Shown piece after piece: positions 7,685 to 14,656 of a stretch of 34,500 nucleotides of DNA (within the stretch, counting starts at the first letter, position 1; each line of letters starts with the position of its first letter). This stretch comes from Bacteriovoracaceae bacterium. Lineage in GTDB: Bacteria; Bdellovibrionota; Bacteriovoracia; Bacteriovoracales; Bacteriovoracaceae. The notes beneath the pieces are model-generated. The model searched no databases. It saw only the letters and a list, made by a program, of their open reading frames with translations, and was not told the origin of the DNA. Both the position numbers and the translations under genes were made by a program. Location: the NCBI GenBank assembly GCA_023954635.1, contig JAGSHI010000027.1, forward strand, positions 1 through 34,500, in the 5' to 3' direction.

Positions 7685-8419
7685 TTATAACTCTTTTATC
7701 GTGTAACCTGATCGTTTAATCAATTCGATGATAGGCTTTTCATTCAAATAATTTAAAAATTTATTTACGAGTTGTTTATTCTTAGTTCTTTTAAGTGCAA
7801 CTACACCTTGAGCAATTGGTGTATAAGAAGATTCTGGAATTAAAATATAATCGCTTTGGCTAATGACATCAATGACTTGAGAAAGTGCGACAAACCCAGC
7901 ATTCGCATTCCCTAGTCTTGTAAATAGAAATGTTTGAGAAATATTTTCTCCTCTAACCAACTTACTTTTTAATTTTTTATAATTTCCAGTTTTTATTAAG
8001 AACTCTTTTGCAGCGATACCATAAGGAGCATGAACTTCATTGGCCATACTTATGTACTTTATTTTGGGATCAAACAGTGAGTTGGTATTTAAATTTGATT
8101 TATTAGGATACCAAAAAACAAGTTTTCCAATGGCATATGTAGAAACTTCTCCAGAAACAAATCCCATATCTCGTAATTTTTGGGGGTGTTTAGTGTCTGC
8201 ACCAAAAAAAATATCAAAAGGAGCACCATTTAAGATTTGAGCAAAGTGTTTCCCTGTAGAGGCAAAACTCAATTTGACCTTGTGTCCTGTCTCTTTTTGA
8301 AAAGACTTAGCTATCAATTTTGACGTTTTTTGAAAGTTTGAGGAAACCGCAATATTTAGCACTTCCGCACGAGAGCCAAAACTTAGAAGAAGTGAAGAAA
8401 TAATAAAAAGCTTAAGCAC
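7685..8419 (-). CDS. modA: Molybdate ABC transporter substrate-binding protein ModA
   Basis: A periplasmic oxyanion-binding protein of about 244 aa. After a hydrophobic signal peptide (LKLFIISSLLLSFGSRAE) comes LNIAVSSNF, where the Ser binds the oxyanion, then SFASTGKH, GAPFDIFFGAD and the late FLNYL region. The frame is open to 8518, but the signal peptide fits a GTG at 8417-8419 (or TTG at 8422) with AAGG upstream, so the longer version is unlikely. It heads modABC. Molybdate versus tungstate preference cannot be read from sequence. Confidence 0.91.
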   Translation of the reverse strand: MLKLFIISSLLLSFGSRAEVLNIAVSSNFQKTSKLIAKSFQKETGHKVKLSFASTGKHFAQILNGAPFDIFFGADTKHPQKLRDMGFVSGEVSTYAIGKLVFWYPNKSNLNTNSLFDPKIKYISMANEVHAPYGIAAKEFLIKTGNYKKLKSKLVRGENISQTFLFTRLGNANAGFVALSQVIDVISQSDYILIPESSYTPIAQGVVALKRTKNKQLVNKFLNYLNEKPIIELIKRSGYTIKEL

Positions 8420-8563
8420 CAAAGGTCGCCTTCTGTATTTAGGAATACTTTCATAGATATTACGTGAAGCTATGTGAAGTTTTAACCAAAATAAATACCC
8501 ACAACCTACTGAAAACACTGACCTATTTTTTTTAATTTCCTTTCACAGTCATCTTGTAATTTC

Positions 8564-8592
8564 TTCACAAATTCCACTTTCTTCCCTAGAAA
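8564..8592 (+). promoter_or_regulatory. Candidate sigma-70-type promoter for the 8638 gene
   Basis: TTCACA (8564-8569), a 17-base spacer and TAGAAA (8587-8592). The -35 differs from consensus by one base and the -10 is weaker. It would start transcription near 8599, about 40 bases before the ATG. Confidence 0.35.
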
Positions 8593-8637
8593 ATTCAAAA
8601 ATATGCCATGGTAGCCAAAATCTACGGGGAGCAACTC

Positions 8638-9132
8638 ATGAAAAAGTTAATTGTTTTAATAACTCTATTGGCCTCAGTGTCTGCCATGTCTAATCCGAAT
8701 ATCGAAATCACGATAGTTGGAGACAGTGACCTAACAGGAACGGCAGGCGGTCGTTACTTAGCAAAGAAAGATTCATTCTTTTGTAGAGAATTTTCTATGA
8801 ATGATGGTTCACCTACTCGAATCCAAAAAGTTAGGTACAAGTATTACTCAGCTGAAAACGGAATCGTAGATGTCCCAGGAAAAATAAAGTCTCGATGTAT
8901 GTATGAAAGAATTGGCGGAGCTTCTTTAGCCTTTGAGATTAAGGGTAAAGCAGAACCTTATAATGTTGTATCAGTTTTCCAAGGTGGTGGTGATGACCTC
9001 GAAGAACAGATCGTAAAATGTAAGCAAATCATATCTGGACCGAGTGGTAAAAAAAGAAAAATGATCCGTTGTTATGGAGACATTCGAACAGACTCTGAAG
9101 GAAGAGCTGTAGTCACAGTCATAAAACAATAA
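8638..9132 (+). CDS. Small exported protein of unknown function
   Basis: A protein of 164 aa that I do not recognise. The ATG at 8638 is preceded by GGGGAG at six bases and opens a clear signal peptide (MKKLIVLITLLASVSA, probable cut after SA). The mature part has four cysteines (FFCREF, SRCMYE, VKCKQI, IRCYGD) that could form two disulfides, which fits periplasmic or surface location. It is followed after about 30 bases by a good terminator, so it is monocistronic. It is not obviously linked in function to modABC on the other strand. Confidence 0.8.
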   Translation: MKKLIVLITLLASVSAMSNPNIEITIVGDSDLTGTAGGRYLAKKDSFFCREFSMNDGSPTRIQKVRYKYYSAENGIVDVPGKIKSRCMYERIGGASLAFEIKGKAEPYNVVSVFQGGGDDLEEQIVKCKQIISGPSGKKRKMIRCYGDIRTDSEGRAVVTVIKQ

Positions 9133-9159
9133 TTGATTTGATATTATAGTTAAAACAAC

Positions 9160-9184
9160 AGGCCGGATTTTTTCGGCCTTTTTA
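9160..9184 (+). terminator. Intrinsic terminator after the 8638 gene
   Basis: Stem AGGCCG (9160-9165) pairs with CGGCCT (9174-9179), with an eight-base loop and a T run to 9183. Confidence 0.85.
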
Positions 9185-9311
9185 ATGCACGTCACAAACT
9201 ACTTCACTTGCTGTGAATAAAGTTTCTTATTTCCATATATATTAATACCTTGAAAACTCGAAGGCCGTTACAATTGTTTAGAATCAAATGATCTAATACT
9301 GGGGGGTATAC

Positions 9312-9836
9312 ATGATTAAACTGATTAGAGGGTCTGTATTTTGTTTGTTCTTAGTTTTTAATCCAGCTCTAGCATCACTGGATTGCGAAAGTGAGGAAAG
9401 CCTTACTCTTCTTCATAAACGAATCATCAAAATATTTACAACTCACCCTGATTCTCTTTCAAAAAATTGTTCAGATCGAATAACATTTGATCATCAACTC
9501 CTTACTTGTTCTGAATCTTTTATCAAAGCAAACTTTTCGGTAAAAACGATTTCCTCAAAAGGGACTTTCCAGCAATCTTTTATTTTCAATGCTGACCTTC
9601 GAGGTGACTCTCCAAAAGTTACTTTTAGACCATCGACAGCCAAGTCCTTTAAAAAGCTTAGTTTGAATCAATACACAATGAATCTCGAATATAAATCTAG
9701 ACCTAGTAATGAAAGGTCATCAAAAATAAAAATAAATTTCAAGTTAGATAATAGTGATAATGTTGAAACTTTTAAAATCTCAAAGCGTCTTTCAGGTTGG
9801 TTTCAAAAAACTAAGACTTGGAAATGTTTTAATTAA
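9312..9836 (+). CDS. Small exported protein of unknown function
   Basis: A protein of 174 aa, not recognised. It begins at ATG 9312 with a GGGGGG ribosome site and a signal peptide (LIRGSVFCLFLVFNPALAS). The mature chain is rich in Ser, Lys and Phe with alternating beta-type patterns (KANFSVKTISS, QQSFIFNADL), and has Cys residues near both ends (DCESEE, WKCFN) besides two internal ones, suggesting a disulfide-stabilised periplasmic beta fold. Its last eight bases overlap the convergent 9829 gene. Confidence 0.75.
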   Translation: MIKLIRGSVFCLFLVFNPALASLDCESEESLTLLHKRIIKIFTTHPDSLSKNCSDRITFDHQLLTCSESFIKANFSVKTISSKGTFQQSFIFNADLRGDSPKVTFRPSTAKSFKKLSLNQYTMNLEYKSRPSNERSSKIKINFKLDNSDNVETFKISKRLSGWFQKTKTWKCFN

Positions 9837-10260
9837 GGTTAATTGTTTTTTTTAAATCAGTTTGTTCATCTGTAATAATAATATGGTCAGCTTTTATATC
9901 CCATTTCGGTTGTGGCAATCTCATCTTAGAATTATTGTGTCCTTTATACTTCCAAGGGTAATCACCTAAAAACTTCTTTTTCGACTTGTCATAAATGATA
10001 GCGTAATAGATATCGACCAATTTAAATGTTCCGGCCATTCCCGTAAAATATATGATGAGTTCATGCTTCTTTCCCAAAGCTCTAGTTTCTATAATTTTGC
10101 TTTTTCCAGTTCTTTTTGTAATTAATGATTTTATTCCTTTCTCTTCTTTATGCTTTAGCCAATGTTCTCCTTTTTCTTCCACAATTAACCACTCTTTCAC
10201 ATCTCCGCGTGCCTGGAGAGAGCAGATAATGAGAATATGAATCAGTAAAATCTTTAACAT
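9829..10260 (-). CDS. Small exported basic protein of unknown function
   Basis: A protein of 143 aa. The ATG at 10258-10260 has AAGGAA at seven bases. A signal peptide (LKILLIHILIICSLQARG) is followed by a Lys-rich, predicted beta-type chain with several Trp and Tyr (VKEWLIVEE, DIYYAIIYD, GDYPWKYKG). No known motif is visible. It is convergent with the 9312 gene and stands alone on its strand. Confidence 0.72.
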   Translation of the reverse strand: MLKILLIHILIICSLQARGDVKEWLIVEEKGEHWLKHKEEKGIKSLITKRTGKSKIIETRALGKKHELIIYFTGMAGTFKLVDIYYAIIYDKSKKKFLGDYPWKYKGHNNSKMRLPQPKWDIKADHIIITDEQTDLKKTINLN

Positions 10261-10374
10261 TTTTGAGTTCCTTTAATATATATAACTTATCGACTTTCCT
10301 CAGAAAATGATGAGTCAGCGAACCCCAGAGGTGTCACTTAACTTACTGATAATACAATAAAAAAGATATTGCCC

Positions 10375-10404
10375 AAGGAGAATATTATTAAGTAATATAT
10401 ATTT
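10375..10404 (+). promoter_or_regulatory. Distant ribosome site with a hairpin between it and the ATG
   Basis: AAGGAG lies at 10375-10380, 24 bases before ATG 10405, too far for normal use. In between, ATATTA (10382-10387) can pair with TAATAT (10393-10398) across a five-base loop. Folding that out leaves seven bases of effective spacing. The stem is only A-T pairs, so it would be weak and temperature-sensitive. No in-frame ATG, GTG or TTG is nearer: a stop lies at 10393-10395. Confidence 0.35.
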
Positions 10405-11367
10405 ATGAAAGGAAAACTTAAACAGCAATATGAAGCAATATCAGAGCTAACAAAAAGTGACGCTTTCAATAACGCTGACATTCAAAAGTTTTCAAAGATG
10501 GTTGTAAAAAAAGCCTCTGAGATAATTGATGTAAAGAGAGCTGGTATATGGTTCTTTGAAGATAATTGGAAAGTGTTAAAAAGTACTTGTTTATACGAAA
10601 AAAATAAATATCTCAAAAACATTTCTATCAACTCCTCTGATTATCCGAACTACACTAATGCTCTAAAAGTAAAAAGATCCATTGTTGCGAATAATGCTCT
10701 TACACATAAAGAGACAAAAGAACTTGGCCCTGACTATCTAGACAGATTAGGCATTTCTTCAATGCTCGATTCAGGTATCCGAGAAGGTAAATCTATGCTT
10801 GGCGTTCTTTGTCTTGAACACATAGGACAACAGAGAAATTGGTCTATTGAAGAAATTAGTTTTGCTGGAGTTCTGTCAGATTTGTTAAGCCAAGCTTTTA
10901 TCTTAAAAGAGATCAAAGAAGCAAAGAAAGAGTTATTAGAAAACAGAAAAGAGTTAGAAGAGGCCAATATTACTCTCAAGAGTATTCTTCAACGATTTGA
11001 GAATGAAAAGAACTCACATAATGAAAATATTGCAAACAATATAGAAAAAAATATCCTTCCTATCATTAATGAAATGAGAAATAGTAAGATGCAATCCCCA
11101 GAACTAATCAAACAGTTAGAAGTTAGCATCGGAAACCTGAGTTCAAACTTTTACAAAAAGTTAGCTAAGTTTAATATGAATTTAAGTCCTGCAGAAGTAA
11201 AGATTTGCCAAATGATTAAGTCTGGTTATCAAGGTAAAGAAATAGCTGAGATGTTGAATGTAACATTTAGTACCGTTGAGACTCATAAGAAGAATATTCG
11301 GAAAAAATTGGATTTAACGGGAAAAACAGTAAACCTCAAAGTATATCTAAATGACCTTGAGGTTTAA
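10405..11367 (+). CDS. GAF-domain LuxR-type transcriptional regulator
   Basis: A cytosolic regulator of 320 aa. Residues ~15-170 look like a GAF sensor domain (RAGIWFFEDNWKVLKSTCLY, ISSMLDSGIREGKSMLGVLC). Residues ~168-215 are a Glu/Lys-rich coiled coil, and residues 260-315 form a LuxR helix-turn-helix (LSPAEVKICQMIKSGYQGKE, then IAEMLNVTFSTVETHKKNIR). The pattern matches GAF/PAS-LuxR regulators without a receiver domain. Ligand and targets are unknown. It ends six bases from the convergent XRE gene. Confidence 0.85.
   Translation: MKGKLKQQYEAISELTKSDAFNNADIQKFSKMVVKKASEIIDVKRAGIWFFEDNWKVLKSTCLYEKNKYLKNISINSSDYPNYTNALKVKRSIVANNALTHKETKELGPDYLDRLGISSMLDSGIREGKSMLGVLCLEHIGQQRNWSIEEISFAGVLSDLLSQAFILKEIKEAKKELLENRKELEEANITLKSILQRFENEKNSHNENIANNIEKNILPIINEMRNSKMQSPELIKQLEVSIGNLSSNFYKKLAKFNMNLSPAEVKICQMIKSGYQGKEIAEMLNVTFSTVETHKKNIRKKLDLTGKTVNLKVYLNDLEV
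11331..11365. repeat. 9-bp inverted repeat over the end of the GAF-LuxR gene
   Basis: AAACCTCAA (11331-11339) and TTGAGGTTT (11357-11365) pair perfectly with a 17-base loop. On the minus strand it is followed by ACTGTTTTTC, so it may terminate the XRE transcript inside the opposing gene. The plus side lacks a T run. Confidence 0.35.
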
Positions 11368-11373
11368 GATTTC

Positions 11374-11685
11374 CTAGCCTGCAAAATTTGAACTATTAAT
11401 TGAATTGTTTATTACGCTTACTTCTTCTGAGCTTAAGTAATTATCTAAAGTCTTTTCCATATCCTTCAAAAGGGCATCTTTTAAAGTAATAGGATCAATA
11501 TCTAGTGTTCTTGTTAACAAAGATAACGACTTTACAGGTACAGAACATAAACCTCTTTCGATGTTACTTATGAATTGTCCATTTTTATATCCAAGTTCTG
11601 TAGATAATTCAGTTTGACTGAACTTCTTTGGATGACTCAATCTAGATGATTTAATTAGCTGCGCGATATGTCCAAAATGTCTCAT
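11374..11685 (-). CDS. Small XRE-family helix-turn-helix regulator
   Basis: A protein of 103 aa. Residues ~6-62 form a Cro/CI-type helix-turn-helix: IAQLIKSSR, FSQTELSTELGYKNGQFISN, then IERGLCSVPVKSLSLL. The tail (DALLKDMEKTLDNYL) may be a dimerisation helix. The ATG at 11683-11685 has GGAGG six bases upstream. A perfect palindrome over the likely -10 box suggests that it represses itself. It is tail-to-tail with the GAF-LuxR gene. No phage genes are nearby, so it is probably a housekeeping regulator. Confidence 0.85.
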   Translation of the reverse strand: MRHFGHIAQLIKSSRLSHPKKFSQTELSTELGYKNGQFISNIERGLCSVPVKSLSLLTRTLDIDPITLKDALLKDMEKTLDNYLSSEEVSVINNSINSSNFAG

Positions 11686-11701
11686 TTAATGCCTCCATAA
11701 A

Positions 11702-11719
11702 ACTGATCTGAATATCAGT
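11702..11719. promoter_or_regulatory. Candidate operator of the XRE gene
   Basis: ACTGAT-N6-ATCAGT is a perfect 18-base inverted repeat starting 17 bases upstream of the XRE start codon. On the minus strand it overlaps TATACT (11717-11722), a good -10 box, as expected for an autorepressor site. Confidence 0.6.
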
Positions 11720-11722
11720 ATA

Positions 11723-11744
11723 AACCTCAGGACAACCTTAGGTC
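11723..11744. repeat. Two 11-base direct repeats upstream of the XRE promoter
   Basis: AACCTCAGGAC (11723-11733) is followed directly by AACCTTAGGTC (11734-11744), nine of eleven bases identical, and each contains a near-palindromic CCTNAGG. The period is about one helical turn, as for cooperative binding on one DNA face. They sit just upstream of the -10 on the minus strand. Confidence 0.4.
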
Positions 11745-11914
11745 ATTTTTTTTTCAGGTAGAGAACGGGGACAAAACAGGTAACGAATATACCCGAAAAG
11801 GGTAGATTCCCTAAAATAACAAGTATTTATCAACAATATTTAGCGTGGTCTAAAAAGCGTAAAGTTAAAACAAATTCTTTTTATGCCAAAGGTGGCGTAA
11901 AAAGAAAAGCAACC

Positions 11915-12421
11915 CTATATAAACCGTAAGATTTTCTTTACAAAGGAACTGACTTGATCAAAAACCACATGGCAAATATCGGCTCCAACCATTCCAATAA
12001 ACAACCAAGTGAAAATTTTATATTCAATAAGTTCATACTTATAGTTTTTTAAAAATGATAGAACGAAATTAAAAAAGTCATTCGCGCCAATACTGACGTA
12101 ATCCATTCCATTTAAAACAAAGAGCATTATTCCAAAAATGATGACTCCATATATAACTCGAATGATAGTTCCCACTAAAATCATATGACTCACACCACGG
12201 TGTTTAAATAAAATGGAGTAAGGATATAAGAAGAACTGAAGAAAGCCAGATCTCTTCTTTGGCATAACATCGGTATCGGGGGAAAAAATTAGTGTTGCGA
12301 ATAACCAGCCAATGACGAAACTAAGGACGACAGGAACACTCCTCTCAAAGCCTAAAAGGCAGCCAGTTAGGATCGCTCCTGTTCCAAGGTTAACTTTGTC
12401 ATGAAACTTTCCAGAGGCCAT
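11915..12421 (-). CDS. DUF2227-like membrane metal-binding protein
   Basis: A protein of 168 aa with about four membrane segments. HDKVN near residue 7, FSPDTDVMP near residue 46 and FKHRGVSHM near residue 72 match the His/Asp pattern of DUF2227 (putative metal-binding) and related YdjM-type membrane hydrolases. A late GADICHVVFD supplies further possible ligands. Its ATG overlaps the upstream stop as TGATG and there is no ribosome site, so it relies on translational coupling to the beta-barrel gene. The reaction is unknown. Confidence 0.75.
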   Translation of the reverse strand: MASGKFHDKVNLGTGAILTGCLLGFERSVPVVLSFVIGWLFATLIFSPDTDVMPKKRSGFLQFFLYPYSILFKHRGVSHMILVGTIIRVIYGVIIFGIMLFVLNGMDYVSIGANDFFNFVLSFLKNYKYELIEYKIFTWLFIGMVGADICHVVFDQVSSFVKKILRFI

Positions 12422-13731
12422 CAGAAGAAGCGAGAGAGATTCATAAAGAGATAACTATCACCATCTAATGACTCAAGTCCTTCTTTAATAGCTGGATTTT
12501 TTTGAGGGGCCTCAATTATGCGAACACCAGTTTTTATTTTCCAATTATCACTTAAACGTTGCGTGTAGTTAAAGTTAATAAGATATTCTGTTTCCCTTTC
12601 AATATCACCTATAGCAGTAAGGTAAATTTCCTTGCCCATTAAATCATTAAAGGCTACCCGAAACCCAAGCATAACATCTCTTTGGAAAGTCGACATATCT
12701 ACTCTTTCAACTTCATCTACTCCAAATATTCCATTACCTTCAGCAAAAAGATTTAGATCAACTCCACCCTCAAGAGAGATAATGTACTCCATTCCAAAAG
12801 CAGCTTCAGTGTGATTCTCTACGATTTTTGTAGCCCCAGATCCACCCCCAAGAACAACACTTTTTGTGGTCAAGATAGGTGTTTCTTGTTCGAAAGACCT
12901 ATTTGCAAATTCAAATTTCAAAATAAGGTCGCCAAAAACTTGTTGATAGGTTCCCCCAATTTGCTGAACTCTAAAAAAGTAAGGTGTAGACTCTGTCGTT
13001 AGTGGTGTCACACTCCCTGGAACCAAAACCGTACTGTACTTATGAGTTCCTACTATCGGCATATTTCGATCAATATGGTTTAAGAAATGAAAACTGACAT
13101 CAGCATCAAAGAGAGATTGAGTTACCCTAAATCCATACTGGGGAGACCAATAATCATTCGTAGTCGTATCAACACCATCGACCACAACTGATCGTTGTAG
13201 GACGACACTACTTATTCTAGATTTTTCTCCAGGGTATTCAGGCTCTTCAAATCTTGGGAAATAATAAAAAGAAAAAACTCCATCAAAAAATGGCGCTTCA
13301 AACTCAAGAGTTATTTCACCTTTCTTTTCTAGGTTTTCCAAGTTGCTATCAAAATTTCTACTGTTAATAACATCTGCTGGATGAAAAGCTTCTGTCGCAG
13401 TCCAATTAAACAACCGATAGCCTGCACTCACTTTATACTCTGTTGCTAAAAAAGTTGAAAAGTAAGCATCTTCAAGGGCAACGAATGCACGGTTTTGATC
13501 TTTCTTATCTACTCTAGCATATCCTCTGAAGACATGTGAGAAGGGATCACTTTCATACCTTTGTTCAAGTCTAGTAAATATTGATATATTTGTATCTTCA
13601 GTTAGTTCACTTTGATCTTTTTCAAACTGCCTAAACTCTAAAGCAACTTCACCTTGTCCACTATAATCAGAGTCTTGAGCATAGAGTGAAAAGCAAAATG
13701 AAAATATGATTAAAGCAAAAGTTATCTGCAT
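12421..13731 (-). CDS. Outer-membrane beta-barrel protein
   Basis: A protein of 436 aa with a signal peptide (MQITFALIIFSFCFSLYAQD). The whole mature chain alternates short amphipathic beta strands and turns and ends in an aromatic Phe-Phe, the typical outer-membrane insertion signal. Features such as YRLFNWTATEAFHPADVINS resemble DUF1302-like barrels that travel with LolA-like partners. It starts at TAATG shared with the LolA-like gene and ends at TGATG shared with the DUF2227-like gene. A role in moving hydrophobic molecules to or through the outer membrane is inferred from the partners only. Confidence 0.75.
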   Translation of the reverse strand: MQITFALIIFSFCFSLYAQDSDYSGQGEVALEFRQFEKDQSELTEDTNISIFTRLEQRYESDPFSHVFRGYARVDKKDQNRAFVALEDAYFSTFLATEYKVSAGYRLFNWTATEAFHPADVINSRNFDSNLENLEKKGEITLEFEAPFFDGVFSFYYFPRFEEPEYPGEKSRISSVVLQRSVVVDGVDTTTNDYWSPQYGFRVTQSLFDADVSFHFLNHIDRNMPIVGTHKYSTVLVPGSVTPLTTESTPYFFRVQQIGGTYQQVFGDLILKFEFANRSFEQETPILTTKSVVLGGGSGATKIVENHTEAAFGMEYIISLEGGVDLNLFAEGNGIFGVDEVERVDMSTFQRDVMLGFRVAFNDLMGKEIYLTAIGDIERETEYLINFNYTQRLSDNWKIKTGVRIIEAPQKNPAIKEGLESLDGDSYLFMNLSRFF

Positions 13732-14522
13732 TACTTTAATGACCTTTTATCAAAGTCTCTAGACTTATGTTTGATTCCAAGCTTTCTAGATTTCCAAGTA
13801 AATATAGATTGCTTTTTAGTTTGAACATTCTTCATATGAATTTTAGAAGCTCGGTATAACTTCTTTTTTCCAACTTTATAAACTTTATATTTGCTAAAAA
13901 CTGCAGACTTTAAGAGTTCACCCTTTCGGTCATAATAATCAATCTTTACTGGGTTATTCTTTTTCTTAGAAACGTACATAACCATTTTACTATAACCAGA
14001 TTTCTTCTTTGGAATCCTCTGGAGAACCCAAAGAGCTTCACCTTTTTTAGTTTTGCTGTCTTTTAGCCACTTATAATTGTATTTTTCAATCTCTTGAGAA
14101 CCCAAGTCTTCATACGAAAACTCACTTCCCATAAATGAACTCGACTTGTTCCTGGAAGAAATCCTTTTCACTCTCCTAAGAGATGGAAGAAAAAGCCACT
14201 GATCATCGTCATCATTTTTATGAGAGTGAGTCAGCATTTTAGTGCCCTTCACATCTTTAGGGTTCAAAAATACCATCAGAGATCTATCACCATCAGAACC
14301 GTCTTCCCTAACCTTACTCTTCATCTGACGGACAGTTTTAGCTTTATAAGCATCAATCAGGACCATCTCCATACTTGATTCTTCACCTTTAAAACCTTCA
14401 TTAGCTTTTCGAGTTATTTTGGCAATTTTCAATCCTTTTTGCTCAGGAGAATCCTTAGCAATAGCTTGAAAATTGACTATAAATGTAAGTAGAAAAACAA
14501 AACTGGTAATTTTAATGCTCAT
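13731..14522 (-). CDS. LolA-like outer membrane lipoprotein-sorting protein
   Basis: A protein of 263 aa with a signal peptide (MSIKITSFVFLLTFIVNFQA). The mature part carries the hallmark of the LolA_like family (PF17131): DDQWLFLPSLRRVKRISSRN near residue 110, followed by SSFMGSEFSYEDLGSQ. Related proteins are periplasmic carriers of lipoproteins or lipids and commonly neighbour RND exporters and beta-barrels. ATG 14520-14522 has AGGAG at five bases. The frame extends 40 codons upstream but without a better start. It is the first of three coupled genes. No RND pump is present here. Confidence 0.88.
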   Translation of the reverse strand: MSIKITSFVFLLTFIVNFQAIAKDSPEQKGLKIAKITRKANEGFKGEESSMEMVLIDAYKAKTVRQMKSKVREDGSDGDRSLMVFLNPKDVKGTKMLTHSHKNDDDDQWLFLPSLRRVKRISSRNKSSSFMGSEFSYEDLGSQEIEKYNYKWLKDSKTKKGEALWVLQRIPKKKSGYSKMVMYVSKKKNNPVKIDYYDRKGELLKSAVFSKYKVYKVGKKKLYRASKIHMKNVQTKKQSIFTWKSRKLGIKHKSRDFDKRSLK

Positions 14523-14585
14523 GGTTACTCCTGAGGAAAATATCATGAAAATTCTACTAACAATTGGCCTCACTGACCAGCTTAG

Positions 14586-14615
14586 TTGACGGTTATTTAT
14601 CGAGAGAGTTATCTT
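14586..14615 (+). promoter_or_regulatory. Candidate promoter for the HAD nucleotidase gene
   Basis: TTGACG (14586-14591), an 18-base spacer and TATCTT (14610-14615). It gives a start near 14621, about 36 bases before the ATG. The -10 is imperfect. Confidence 0.35.
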
Positions 14616-14656
14616 AAATTGAGTTAATAAAACACATTGCACAAAAGAGTTAAATT

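Noticed and set aside
8420-8518. Extended modA N-terminus
   Set aside because: The signal peptide would then be buried 33 residues in; a GTG/TTG start with AAGG gives a normal signal sequence.
10306-10359. 17-codon frame upstream of the GAF-LuxR gene
   Set aside because: No ribosome site and no recognisable peptide.
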